Below, piece by piece: positions 17,577 through 25,925 of a stretch of DNA of 64,000 nucleotides. The notes below the pieces were generated by a model, which made no database searches, was not told where the DNA came from, and saw nothing but the letters and a program-made list of their open reading frames with translations. The first letter of the stretch is position 1; the number at the start of each line of letters is the position of its first letter. A program made the position numbers and the translations under genes. This stretch comes from Alphaproteobacteria bacterium (GTDB lineage Bacteria > Pseudomonadota > Alphaproteobacteria > Micropepsales > Micropepsaceae), in the NCBI GenBank assembly GCA_021324545.1, contig JAJPIX010000020.1, positions 1 through 64,000 on the forward strand, read 5' to 3'.

Positions 17577-18495
17577 AATCACGGTCGCCATTCCCACTTT
17601 TCGCAGGCCGAAAAGCCTTGAACGGCTTCTGGCGAAACTTGAGCAGCTTGAAACCGACGCCCGGGTGACGGTGCTGGTGGCCGACAACGATTGCGAAGGC
17701 CGCGAAGGACTTGCCGTCTGCGCCCGGTTGATGGCGGGCAACTACCGCTGGCCGCTCTTCGCCGTGATCGCGCCCGAGCGCGGCATTGCGCATGCGCGCA
17801 ACAGGCTTGTGGAAGAGGCGCTGAAGCTGCCGGGCGCCTTCATTGCCATGCTGGACGACGACGAATGGCCCGAGCGGCGCTGGATTTCCGAATTTCTGCG
17901 CGTGCAGTCGGAGACCGGGGCCGATGCGCTGCATGGCGCGGTCCTGCGCGATTTCGAGGGGCCTGCGGGACGATGGGTGGAAAGCTGCGAAGGCCTGGCG
18001 CCCTGGCGCGGCAAGACCGGGCCGGTGGAGACGATCGGGAGCACGTCGAATGTTTTCATTCACCGCCGCTGTTTCGAGGAGATGGCCAAACCCTGGTTCG
18101 ATCCGGCCTTTGCGCTGGGCGGCGGCGAGGATTGCGATTATTTCCTGCGGCTCAAGATGGCGGGTCGCCGCTTTGCCTGGGCCGATGGGGCCGTCGTTCA
18201 CGCTTATGTGCCGCAAAGCCGCGCCAATCTCGGCTGGGCGCTGAAGCGTGCCTATAGCGTCGGCAATTCCGATTTCCGCATCTTCCTGAAACATGTGCCG
18301 GGCTTCGGCAGCAGGTTGCGCGAAATCGCCAAGATCGCGCTTGCGCTCTTGTTGTTCCCCTTTGGCCTCGCCATCCTCGCCTTTGTTCCGAATCGCCGCG
18401 CGGTTGCGTTGTGCAAGCTCGCGCGCGCGGCGGGCAAAGTCACGGCGCTACTGGGACGGCGTTATGACGAATATGCAACGACACACGGCGCCTGA
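17569..18495 (+). CDS. Family 2 glycosyltransferase
   Basis: GT-A fold enzyme of 308 residues starting MPEITVAIPTFRRPKSLERLL. The nucleotide/metal site is AMLDDDEWPERRWI (DDDE replaces DxD), and the acceptor side contains FALGGGEDCDYFLRLKMAGRRFAW. One or two hydrophobic segments near 262-290 suggest membrane association. It probably extends the lipid-linked repeat unit. Overlaps the flippase gene by 8 bp and the next gene by up to 32 bp. Confidence 0.88.
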   Translation: MPEITVAIPTFRRPKSLERLLAKLEQLETDARVTVLVADNDCEGREGLAVCARLMAGNYRWPLFAVIAPERGIAHARNRLVEEALKLPGAFIAMLDDDEWPERRWISEFLRVQSETGADALHGAVLRDFEGPAGRWVESCEGLAPWRGKTGPVETIGSTSNVFIHRRCFEEMAKPWFDPAFALGGGEDCDYFLRLKMAGRRFAWADGAVVHAYVPQSRANLGWALKRAYSVGNSDFRIFLKHVPGFGSRLREIAKIALALLLFPFGLAILAFVPNRRAVALCKLARAAGKVTALLGRRYDEYATTHGA

Positions 18496-19777
18496 AATGC
18501 TTGCTGCGCCCTCGCGGCGCCTCATTGCGCCATGGGCCACGGAAGCGGCGTTCGTGGGCTTTCTGCTTCTTGTTTTTGTCAGCCTTCAGCCGTTCCAGGC
18601 GCGCGATCCCGCGGTGCTGGCGCTGGGCGAAAGCGGGTTCTCGGGCGCGGGCGATATCTGGCGGCAGATCTGTTACCTCACGGTCTTCGCCGTCATCTTC
18701 ATTTCCGCCTTCGAGCGGCGCGGCTTTGCCATCGTGGAAACGGTGCCCGCGATCCTGCTTGTGTTGCTGGCGTGGTGCGCGGCTTCGGCGGCCTGGGCGT
18801 CGGAGCCCGGCGTCGCCATCCGGCGCGCAGGCCTGGAAGTGGTGATCGTGCTGTCGGCCATGCTTGCGGTGGATACGATCGGCGTCGGGCGCAGCCTGCG
18901 GCTTCTCTACTGGGTGCTTGCAGGGATTCTGGCGGTGAACTGGATCTCGGTGGCGCTGGGCATTCCGCAGGCCGTTCATCTGTCCAATGAAGGCGACCCC
19001 TCGATCATCGGCGACTGGCGCGGCCTTTACTTCCACAAGAACATCGCCGGTGCGGTGACCGCGATGTCGGCCATGATATTCCTCCATTACGCCGTCGAAC
19101 GGAAAAGCTGGCGCGATGCGGGCCTGTTCCTCGCGGCCGTGGGCTTTCTGATCGGCACGCACTCCAAATCCTCCATGGGATTTCTGCCGGTGGCGGTCCT
19201 GTTCGGCGCGGTTTACCGCGTGGCCTGGCGGCGGGGGATCGACAAGGTGATTGTTTCGGTCGCGCTGGCCCTGATTGCCGTGCTGATTGCGGCGGCATTG
19301 ATCGCCGATTCAACCACCATCACCCAGTTCCTTGCCGATCCCAGCGAGCTTACCGGCCGCACCGCAATCTGGCAGGCGGAAATCGCCTTCATCCGCGATC
19401 ATCCCCTGTTCGGCTCCGGCTTCGGCACCTTCGCCGACACCGGTAATCTTTCGCCGCTGCACAACTATGTCTCCGGCAGCTGGATCGAGATGGAGGCGCA
19501 CGGCCACAACGCCTATCTGCAGCTGTGCGTGACGACGGGCCTCGTCGGCTTTGCGCTCGCCATGATTTCGTTCGTGTTCCTGCCCGGCCTTCAGTTCTGG
19601 CGCAGCGGCGGCGAAGAACTCGCGCTCAAGAGCCTGTTCTTCGCGATCTTCGCTTTCATGCTGCTGCACAACATCCTGGAGTCGGATTTTCTGGAAGGCG
19701 ACGGGCCGGCCTGGGTGGTGTTTCTTCTCATGCTCGCCATGATGCGCCGGCTCGATGCGGAGGAAGTGGACGCATGA
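18464..19777 (+). CDS. O-antigen ligase / Wzy-type polymerase
   Basis: Membrane protein of about 437 residues with about eleven helices and the large periplasmic loop of the Wzy_C (PF04932) family. The conserved loop residues are in LTGRTAIWQAEIAFIRDHPLFGSGFGTF and, after it, MEAHGHNAYLQLCVTTGLVG with the catalytic-type His. It likely polymerises repeat units. ATG 18464 is used; ATG 18473 or ATG 18497 (just after the upstream stop) are possible alternatives. Ends with ATGA overlap to the next GT2. Confidence 0.85.
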   Translation: MTNMQRHTAPEMLAAPSRRLIAPWATEAAFVGFLLLVFVSLQPFQARDPAVLALGESGFSGAGDIWRQICYLTVFAVIFISAFERRGFAIVETVPAILLVLLAWCAASAAWASEPGVAIRRAGLEVVIVLSAMLAVDTIGVGRSLRLLYWVLAGILAVNWISVALGIPQAVHLSNEGDPSIIGDWRGLYFHKNIAGAVTAMSAMIFLHYAVERKSWRDAGLFLAAVGFLIGTHSKSSMGFLPVAVLFGAVYRVAWRRGIDKVIVSVALALIAVLIAAALIADSTTITQFLADPSELTGRTAIWQAEIAFIRDHPLFGSGFGTFADTGNLSPLHNYVSGSWIEMEAHGHNAYLQLCVTTGLVGFALAMISFVFLPGLQFWRSGGEELALKSLFFAIFAFMLLHNILESDFLEGDGPAWVVFLLMLAMMRRLDAEEVDA

Positions 19778-20694
19778 GTCAGCCGTTCTTTTCCGTGATC
19801 GTTCCCGTTTACAACCGCGCGCATGTGCTGGGCGAGGCGGTGGCTTCCGTGCTCGCGCAAACCTGCCAGGATTTCGAAATCATCGTCGTGGACGACGGTT
19901 CGAAGGACGACCCGGCCGCTGCCCTCATGAAATTTTCCGATCCGCGCATTCGCTTCATCCGTCAGCCCAACCGGGGCGGCGGCGCCGCGCGCAACGCGGG
20001 CATCGATGCGGCGCGCGGGCGCTTTGTCGCCCCGCTCGATTCCGACGATCGCTTCCTTCCCGGGCACCTGGAGCGGATGAAAGGGCTGCTGGAAGGAACG
20101 CAGGACACGGTCGGCTATGCGCGCATGGTCGTCGATCGCGGCGGCGGGCGCACGCTGTTGAAGCCGCCCCGCGCCATCCGGCCGGACGAACACATGGCGA
20201 CATATCTCTTGTGCGATCGCGGATTTGTGCCGACCATTACGGTGGCCGTGCCGGCGGCGCGTGCGCGCGCCGTGCGCTATCATGAACAGCTGCGCTTCGC
20301 AGAAGACACCGATTTCGCCATCCGGCTTTATCTTGCCGGCTGCAGTTTCGTAATGGCGGAAGAGCCCGGCGCGGTGTGGAAAGACCTGCCCGATCCCGGC
20401 CGCTCGTCGGCCGGGCGCAAGGGCGCGCGCCTTATCCCGTGGCTCGAGCAGCTGAAGTCCCAGATCCCGCCGCGCGCCTATCACGGTGGCCGCGGGTGGG
20501 TCATTGCCAAGGGCGTTGCCGCTACCAGCAAATGGCAGGCGCTGAAGCTCTACGTCACGGCGCTGCTGCATGGCTGCTATCGGCCAAGGCTCGCCGCCAT
20601 TGTTTTCCTGCAGATTTTCCTTCCCGACAGGGCCTATCGCGCCTTTGCGGACCTGGCCGTGGCCATCATGCGCCCGAATGTGCGGCCCGCCTGA
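19774..20694 (+). CDS. Family 2 glycosyltransferase
   Basis: Protein of 306 residues starting MSQPFFSVIVPVYNRAHVLGEAVASVL. It contains IIVVDDGSKDD, NRGGGAARNAGIDAARGRFVAPLDSDDRFLPGHL with the DSDD metal site, and a receptor-side ED motif in LRFAEDTDFAIRLYLAG. The tail has a hydrophobic segment around 265-285. It is the second GT2 of the cluster and coupled to the Wzy-type gene by ATGA. Sugar specificity is not readable. Confidence 0.9.
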   Translation: MSQPFFSVIVPVYNRAHVLGEAVASVLAQTCQDFEIIVVDDGSKDDPAAALMKFSDPRIRFIRQPNRGGGAARNAGIDAARGRFVAPLDSDDRFLPGHLERMKGLLEGTQDTVGYARMVVDRGGGRTLLKPPRAIRPDEHMATYLLCDRGFVPTITVAVPAARARAVRYHEQLRFAEDTDFAIRLYLAGCSFVMAEEPGAVWKDLPDPGRSSAGRKGARLIPWLEQLKSQIPPRAYHGGRGWVIAKGVAATSKWQALKLYVTALLHGCYRPRLAAIVFLQIFLPDRAYRAFADLAVAIMRPNVRPA

Positions 20695-20838
20695 ACCGGC
20701 CGTTTTCTTGCAGGTTTGACAGGCGATTGTGCCGCTTCGCGCCGTCTGTTGCTTCCCATTCATTAACCATTCCGCAGCACGTGGCGCGGTAAACGGAATC
20801 CAAAGGCGGCACCGGCCGGAAGGACGGCGTTCAGGTTC

Positions 20839-22884
20839 ATGGCGTTCGACAGAACTTTCAATTCCGGCGCTGCTGCGTCCCCCGGGCCTGCGGAAACGGC
20901 GCGCTTTGGCCTGGCCGATTTCATCGGCGTATTGCGCCGGCGCCGGGGCCTGATCCTCAGGATTGCGGCAGGGGCCGTGGCGCTGACGGCGCTGGTGACA
21001 TTCCTGCTGCCGACGCTCTATGGCTCCGCCGCCGTGGTGATGCTCGAGCAGCGGCGCAACAATTTCGCCGACCAGTCTTCGGTGCTCTCGGCGCTGCCCA
21101 CCGATCCCGCGTCCGTGCAGGATCAGATCCAGATCCTGACATCGCGCGACATTGCCGAACGGGTGATCGCAAAGCTGAAGCTTTACGACGATCCGGAGTT
21201 TGCAGGCGGTTCGGGGCTGATGAGCGCCTTTTTCGGCGAACCGGATGCGTCCACGCAGCTCGATGCCATCATCGACAACTTCCTCAATCATCTGTGGGTG
21301 ACATCCGAAGGCCTTTCCACGACCATCTCCATCACTTTCTTTTCCAGGGATCCCCACAAGGCCGCGCGCATCGCCAACGCCATCGCCGATGCCTATATCG
21401 CCGACCAGATCGACACCAAGGCCGATGCGGCGCGTGTGACCACGCAATGGCTGGAAGACCGGATCGATCGGCTTGCGCGCCAGGTTCAGGCTGCCGATGC
21501 CGCCGCCGAACAGTACAAGGCCGAGCATGACCTGAACGAAACCGCCAACGGCACGTCGCTGGTCGAGCAGCAGCTGGCCGCGATCAACACGCAGCTTGTC
21601 CAGGCCCGCGCAGACCTCGCGCAGAAACAGGCGACCTATGCGCGCGTGCAGCAGCTTGTGCGCTCCGGCCATGAAGGCGATGTCTCGCAGGTCGTTGCCT
21701 CGCCCCTGATTGTGCAGTTGCGCACGCAGGAAGCCGACCTGATCGCGCAACAGGCGCAGCTCGCCACCAAATACGGTCCGCGCCACCCGAAAATGATCGC
21801 CATCGAATCGCAGAAGCGCGATCTTGAGGCCAAGGTGCGCGAAGAAGTCACGCGCATCGCCGGCTCCATCGCCAACGATGTGGCGGTCGCCCAGGCCAAC
21901 GTGAAGTCGCTGGAAGCCAGCCTTCAGCAGACCGAAGCCGAAGCGCGCGACCAGAACATGGCGATGGTGAAACTCAAGGCGCTTCAGGCAAGCGCAACCT
22001 CCACCCGCAGCATGTACGAGGCGTTCGTCACGCGGCTGCGGCAGGCGCAGGATCAGGACGCAATCGCCCTTCCCGACGCGCGGATCATTTCCCGCGCGCC
22101 CGTGCCCGACAGGCCGAGCTCGCCCAAGCGCATGCTGATCATCGGGGCGTCCGTTCCGGCGGGGCTGTTGCTCGGGTTGCTGGTTGCGCTTCTGACGGAA
22201 CGGCTGTCCGGCAGCCTGCCCGTGCAGCGGGTGATCGATTTCTTCCGCGGGCGGCCGGTCGTCGGCGAAATCCCCGGCGCCGCGGACTTGCGGCTGGCCG
22301 ATGCGCAAAGCGCCGATCCCTGGTCGCCTTTCGCGCAGGACATGGATGCGCTTCTGCGCCGGATCGGGCGATCGAAGGTCGTGGCGGTCACCTCGGCGCA
22401 GGACGGCGAAGGTGCAACCGGCGTGGCAATTGCGCTGGCGCGCGCCGCTTCCAGGGCGGGAATGAAGGTCGCCGTCATCGACGGCCATCTGCAGAACCAG
22501 GACACCGCGCGCGCGATGGGCTTCTGGGCCGGTCAGGGCGGGCTTGTGGATCTGCTGACCGGCAAGACGCGCCTCAGCCAGGCGTTTCAGCGCGATCCGC
22601 GGTCCAATGCGCTTGTGCTTTCCGGGTCGCGCACGCCGGTCAATCCGCAGGCCGTTTTCGCCTCGCGGCCGATGGCGCAATTGCTGCAGCACCTGCGCAA
22701 GAATTGCGATCTGGTGATTGTGGATGCGCCCGCCGTATTCGCCGGCGCCGAAACGCGCGCCATTGCGCCGTCTTGCGACGCCACGCTGATGGTGGTGGCC
22801 GAACCGCGGCCTGCCGTATCGGATGCGATCGACAGCCTGATGCAGGCGCGCTCCGCGCCCATCGGCATCGTTCTGGCCGGCTGA
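20839..22884 (+). CDS. Wzz/BY-kinase-type polysaccharide co-polymerase, kinase site degenerate
   Basis: Protein of 681 residues. It has an N-terminal Wzz domain with a membrane helix (about 45-62), a long periplasmic coiled-coil (about 205-400), a second helix (about 432-452) with the PDRPSSPKRMLIIG Pro-rich lead-in, and a cytoplasmic ATPase-like domain (about 500-681). It controls chain length and export of the polymer. The Walker A reads DGEGATG (523-528 GEGATG) where active kinases have GEGKST, so the essential Lys is Ala. Walker A' is IDGHLQ instead of IDADLR. Walker B (DLVIVDAP) is kept. The C-terminus stops at IGIVLAG with no tyrosine cluster. A tyrosine kinase activity is therefore unlikely. 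Confidence 0.88.
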   Translation: MAFDRTFNSGAAASPGPAETARFGLADFIGVLRRRRGLILRIAAGAVALTALVTFLLPTLYGSAAVVMLEQRRNNFADQSSVLSALPTDPASVQDQIQILTSRDIAERVIAKLKLYDDPEFAGGSGLMSAFFGEPDASTQLDAIIDNFLNHLWVTSEGLSTTISITFFSRDPHKAARIANAIADAYIADQIDTKADAARVTTQWLEDRIDRLARQVQAADAAAEQYKAEHDLNETANGTSLVEQQLAAINTQLVQARADLAQKQATYARVQQLVRSGHEGDVSQVVASPLIVQLRTQEADLIAQQAQLATKYGPRHPKMIAIESQKRDLEAKVREEVTRIAGSIANDVAVAQANVKSLEASLQQTEAEARDQNMAMVKLKALQASATSTRSMYEAFVTRLRQAQDQDAIALPDARIISRAPVPDRPSSPKRMLIIGASVPAGLLLGLLVALLTERLSGSLPVQRVIDFFRGRPVVGEIPGAADLRLADAQSADPWSPFAQDMDALLRRIGRSKVVAVTSAQDGEGATGVAIALARAASRAGMKVAVIDGHLQNQDTARAMGFWAGQGGLVDLLTGKTRLSQAFQRDPRSNALVLSGSRTPVNPQAVFASRPMAQLLQHLRKNCDLVIVDAPAVFAGAETRAIAPSCDATLMVVAEPRPAVSDAIDSLMQARSAPIGIVLAG

Positions 22885-22926
22885 ACATTCCGCTATAGTT
22901 GTCAGCGTTGGAGCGGGGATGTCCCG

Positions 22927-24363
22927 ATGCGGATCTTTGCGGCCGCCGTCGCCGCGGCGCTGGCGTTTTCGGGTGCGGTGCAGGCGCAATTCATGAAGCC
23001 GGGGCCCTCGCCTGAATCCGGCCTTGCCGGCATCTGGCGCGTAACGGCCGCGCGCCCGGCGCCCTGGGTCAAACCGCGCAAACTGACGAAAGCCGACGCG
23101 CCGCTTCTGGAATATGCGGTTGAGTTTCGCGATGGCGCGGTCAAGGGGCCCGCGTCGCTTTCCTGCGCCGGCGCGAAGTTTTCATCCGGCGTCAGCTATG
23201 CGGACGATCTTTTCGGCGGAAAGCTGAAGAACGACCGGAACGGCGCCATGGCGAAAGCGCTGAATCTGACCAATGCGGGCATCACCACCTTTCGGGTGAT
23301 TTGCGGCCGCGATATTCGCGATTACTACATGGATGACAATGCCGCGATCGCGATGGCCGTGGGCGATGTCGTCTACACGCTGCAGCGCCCGGACGGGATG
23401 GACAGCAGCCAGATGACAGCGGGCTATACGGGGCCGAGTTTCGATTGTACCGGGGCCGGCACGCAGATCGAGAAGGCGATTTGTGTTGATGCCGCCCTTG
23501 CAAAAGCCGACCGCAGGCTGGATGCGGCCTATCGGCGGCTCAAAGCGGCCGAAACGCCCGAAAGCTTTGCGACGGTCAGGGCATCGCAACGCGGCTGGCT
23601 CGACTATGTGCGCAGAAGTTGCAGCACCGCCGGTGCGGACGAAAGCAGCGGTCTGGAGCAATGTCTGGAAGACAATTATCCGGATCGCGCGGAAAGGCTC
23701 GAAGGCGTGCATGTGCTGAAGGCGGGCGCGCTGGTTCTTGAACCGCGCATGCGCTTTTTCTCCAGGCCCAGGCCCGAAACCGAAGACAGCGACATTTATC
23801 CCTGGATGTCGGGCGGCCCGCAGGCCGGCGCGTTCAATGCGTTCATCTTCAGGGCGCTCCGGCTCGACAGGCGCCGCATGGACGACAAAAACCTGTTTCC
23901 CTTCGGCGAAGACGTGAACGATCTGAAGCTTTTTGCGCGCCGCACCTATTCGGTTGCCCGCTTCGATGCGCGCATCGTGAGCCTGGAAATCTGGACCTAC
24001 GATTACACCGGTGGCGCGCACGAGGTTCTGGGAGAATACGCGCTCAACTGGGACATGGCGCGCGCCAGGCCCATCCTGCTCGATGACGTGTTTGACAGGG
24101 CAAAACCGTGGAAGCGCTTCGCGGTCGGTTTCTGCCTGAAAGACCTGCATGGCCAGTTCGCCGCGCAGGACGCGCCCGATCCCGATCGTCAGGCGGTGGA
24201 AAGCGTCGTGGCCGACGGCGCCAACTGGCTTTGGGGCAAGAACAAGGCAACCGTGCACTTCACCGTTTACACCATCGCGAGCTTTTCCGGCGGTGAATTC
24301 GATGTGGACATTCCTTACGCGGTGCTGAAACCCTATCTGAAGCCGGGTTCGCCGGTGCCGTGA
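22927..24363 (+). CDS. Secreted protein with LprI-like and DUF3298/RsiV-like domains
   Basis: Exported protein of 478 residues with a signal peptide (about 1-20, ending VQAQ). The middle (about 175-250) has an LprI/DUF1311 domain: FDCTGAGTQIEKAICVDAALAKADRRLDAAYRRL and paired Cys later (SCSTAG, EQCLED). The C-terminal third (about 285-475) resembles DUF3298, with WTYDYTGGAHE and GEFDVDIPYAVLKPYL. LprI-type domains occur in lysozyme inhibitors. It follows the Wzz gene by 42 bp, with GGAGCGGGG as ribosome site. Function in the polysaccharide cluster is unknown. Confidence 0.7.
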   Translation: MRIFAAAVAAALAFSGAVQAQFMKPGPSPESGLAGIWRVTAARPAPWVKPRKLTKADAPLLEYAVEFRDGAVKGPASLSCAGAKFSSGVSYADDLFGGKLKNDRNGAMAKALNLTNAGITTFRVICGRDIRDYYMDDNAAIAMAVGDVVYTLQRPDGMDSSQMTAGYTGPSFDCTGAGTQIEKAICVDAALAKADRRLDAAYRRLKAAETPESFATVRASQRGWLDYVRRSCSTAGADESSGLEQCLEDNYPDRAERLEGVHVLKAGALVLEPRMRFFSRPRPETEDSDIYPWMSGGPQAGAFNAFIFRALRLDRRRMDDKNLFPFGEDVNDLKLFARRTYSVARFDARIVSLEIWTYDYTGGAHEVLGEYALNWDMARARPILLDDVFDRAKPWKRFAVGFCLKDLHGQFAAQDAPDPDRQAVESVVADGANWLWGKNKATVHFTVYTIASFSGGEFDVDIPYAVLKPYLKPGSPVP

Positions 24364-24434
24364 GATGATTGCATGATGGTTGCGCGCGTCAACGCCTGGG
24401 TTGGCGCCCACAGACGGTAGCCGCCGGTTTTCGC

Positions 24435-24482
24435 AAAAAAGGAAGGACGCGCGCGCCGGAGGGGCTTGGAGCGCGCGCGTCC
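24435..24482 (-). terminator. Intrinsic terminator of the secreted helical protein gene
   Basis: Perfect 12-bp stem GGACGCGCGCGC (24445-24456) / GCGCGCGCGTCC (24471-24482) with a 14-nt loop. Read on the minus strand the stem is followed by TTCCTTTTTT, a clear T run. It lies 13 bp after the minus-strand stop. Confidence 0.8.
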
Positions 24483-24495
24483 CTTCAGGAATCGA

Positions 24496-25152
24496 TCAGA
24501 CCTTGTTCGGGAATTGCTTGGCGATGGCGTCCGTCAGCGCGTCGGCAAGCGCGATGATATGCGTCTTCATGGCGGCCGCGGTTTTTGATTCTGCCGCGCT
24601 GTTCTTGGCCGCCAGTTCCTGGATCTGCTCGATATGCTGCGAGCCATGGACCAGCAGCATCTGCGAAAGCGTGGCCTTGGGCAGATAGGGATTGGCCGAG
24701 CTCAGGAAGGTTGCAATCGCATCGGCGTTGGATGTGAGGTCGGACGTTGCCTTGCTCTCGCCCGCGGTGTTCTTCGCAACCGTTGCATCGAGATAGGCCT
24801 TGATCGCCCCGTAATGGCCGGCAAGCAGCGTGAAAAGCTTGTCGCCCGCGGCCTTGCCGTAAAAGCCCGCGACCGCATCGGCGATGGCATGGGCGTTGGC
24901 CACAACTTCGGCTTCGGCGGATTTCGTGCCGGCGGCATCGCCCGCAATCTCCGCCACATCCACCTTGCGCACCGCATCGATGTGGCCGACCCAGAGGCCT
25001 TCCAGCGCCGTTCGCAGCGCTGCCACCTTGGCGGGATCCGCCGGCGTTGCGGCAGCAGCCACCATGGTGCCGTTCATGTCATGGGCCGGCGCCGGCGCAA
25101 ATGGCGCCAGGGCCAGGAGCGAGGCGGAAAGAAAAATAATGGTCCTGTTCAT
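24496..25152 (-). CDS. Secreted Ala-rich helical protein, unknown function
   Basis: Exported protein of 218 residues that I do not recognise. The signal peptide is MNRTIIFLSASLLALAPFAPAPAHD. The rest is predicted almost all helical and Ala-rich, probably a helical bundle. His residues recur at similar helix positions (LWVGHIDAVRKV, LLAGHYGAIKAYLD, MLLVHGSQHIEQIQEL), which would suit metal or haem binding, though that is inference. No Cys. It is divergent from the four-cysteine regulator at 25281 and ends at a strong terminator, so it may be that regulator's target. Confidence 0.7.
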   Translation of the reverse strand: MNRTIIFLSASLLALAPFAPAPAHDMNGTMVAAAATPADPAKVAALRTALEGLWVGHIDAVRKVDVAEIAGDAAGTKSAEAEVVANAHAIADAVAGFYGKAAGDKLFTLLAGHYGAIKAYLDATVAKNTAGESKATSDLTSNADAIATFLSSANPYLPKATLSQMLLVHGSQHIEQIQELAAKNSAAESKTAAAMKTHIIALADALTDAIAKQFPNKV

Positions 25153-25233
25153 ATGTGTTCCCCTTGAAGCTTCGAGAGGGGCGGAGAATAGGCACGGCCG
25201 GGGGGCTTTGTATAGTTCTTTATGTCAAAAGTG

Positions 25234-25241
25234 TTATAACC
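25234..25241. promoter_or_regulatory. GTTATAAC palindrome in the divergent promoter region
   Basis: The 128-bp space between the secreted protein and the regulator is AT-rich relative to the genome and contains the perfect palindrome GTTATAAC, 40 bp before the regulator's ATG. It is a candidate operator or -10 region; no firmer evidence. Confidence 0.3.
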
Positions 25242-25280
25242 ATTGCGGACAAAGGGATAAGGCGCTAAAGGCAGGGCGGC

Positions 25281-25925
25281 ATGGGACAGGAACTGGGCGC
25301 GACCCAGCAGGCGCTGTTGCGCCTGCTTCTTCACAACAAGGACGGGCTGACCATCGAGGCGCTGACCCGCGGCTTGAAGGTCAGCCGCAATGCTGTCCGC
25401 CAGCATCTGGCGGTGCTGGAACGCGACGGCAAGGTCGCGCGCGGGCCCACCCAGCCCACCGGCGGCCGGCCCGAGCAGACCTACCGCCTGACGCCCATGG
25501 GGCAGGAGCTTTTCCCGCGGCAATATTCCTGGTTTGCGGAAATGCTGGTGGATGGCCTGCGCGACCGGCTGGGCGCAGGCGAGGTGGCCCGCCAGTTCGA
25601 AGCTCTGGGCAAACAGGCCGGGCGGAAAATCCGCGAGGGCTTTTCGGGTGAAGACAGCGCGCAGAACCGCATCGCCGATCTCGCCGGCAAAATGACGAGG
25701 CTCGGCTACGAGGCGCGTGCCGCAAAAGGCGAACCGGAGATCGAGGCGCAGAACTGCGTCTTCCACAAGCTCGCGCTCAGGAATCCCGACGTGTGCCGTT
25801 TCGATCTGGCGCTGCTGTCCGCCGCCACGGGGCAGGATGTCGAGCACAAAACCTGCATGGCGCGCGGCGACGGCAAATGCCGTTTCCGCTTCGTGGATGC
25901 GAAGAAGCCCCGCAGGCGGGGCTGA
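25281..25925 (+). CDS. HTH regulator with four-cysteine C-terminal domain (SufR-like)
   Basis: Protein of 214 residues. The N-terminal winged helix (about 5-75) reads TIEALTRGLKVSRNAVRQHLAVLERDGKVARG and then GRPEQTYRLTPMGQELFP, as in SufR/DeoR-like regulators. The C-terminal domain holds Cys159, Cys172, Cys192 and Cys200 (spacing C-x12-C-x19-C-x7-C), with the ending CMARGDGKCRFRF. In SufR relatives such cysteines bind an Fe-S cluster. No suf genes are nearby; the divergent gene encodes a secreted helical protein. The Fe-S role is inference. Confidence 0.75.
   Translation: MGQELGATQQALLRLLLHNKDGLTIEALTRGLKVSRNAVRQHLAVLERDGKVARGPTQPTGGRPEQTYRLTPMGQELFPRQYSWFAEMLVDGLRDRLGAGEVARQFEALGKQAGRKIREGFSGEDSAQNRIADLAGKMTRLGYEARAAKGEPEIEAQNCVFHKLALRNPDVCRFDLALLSAATGQDVEHKTCMARGDGKCRFRFVDAKKPRRRG
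25901..25923 (-). terminator. Possible terminator at the end of the lpdA operon
   Basis: Perfect 8-bp stem AGCCCCGC / GCGGGGCT with a 2-nt apex, lying between the convergent regulator and lpdA ends. On the minus strand it is followed by TTCTTC, a weak T-rich tail, so termination is plausible but not certain. Confidence 0.4.

Noticed and set aside
19591-22989. Open frame of 1132 codons on the minus strand
   Set aside because: It runs antisense through the GT2 and Wzz genes; Arg/His/Gly-rich sequence without motifs.
24445-24482. Attenuator or riboswitch before the secreted protein gene
   Set aside because: The hairpin is downstream of the minus-strand stop with a T run on that strand, so it is a terminator.
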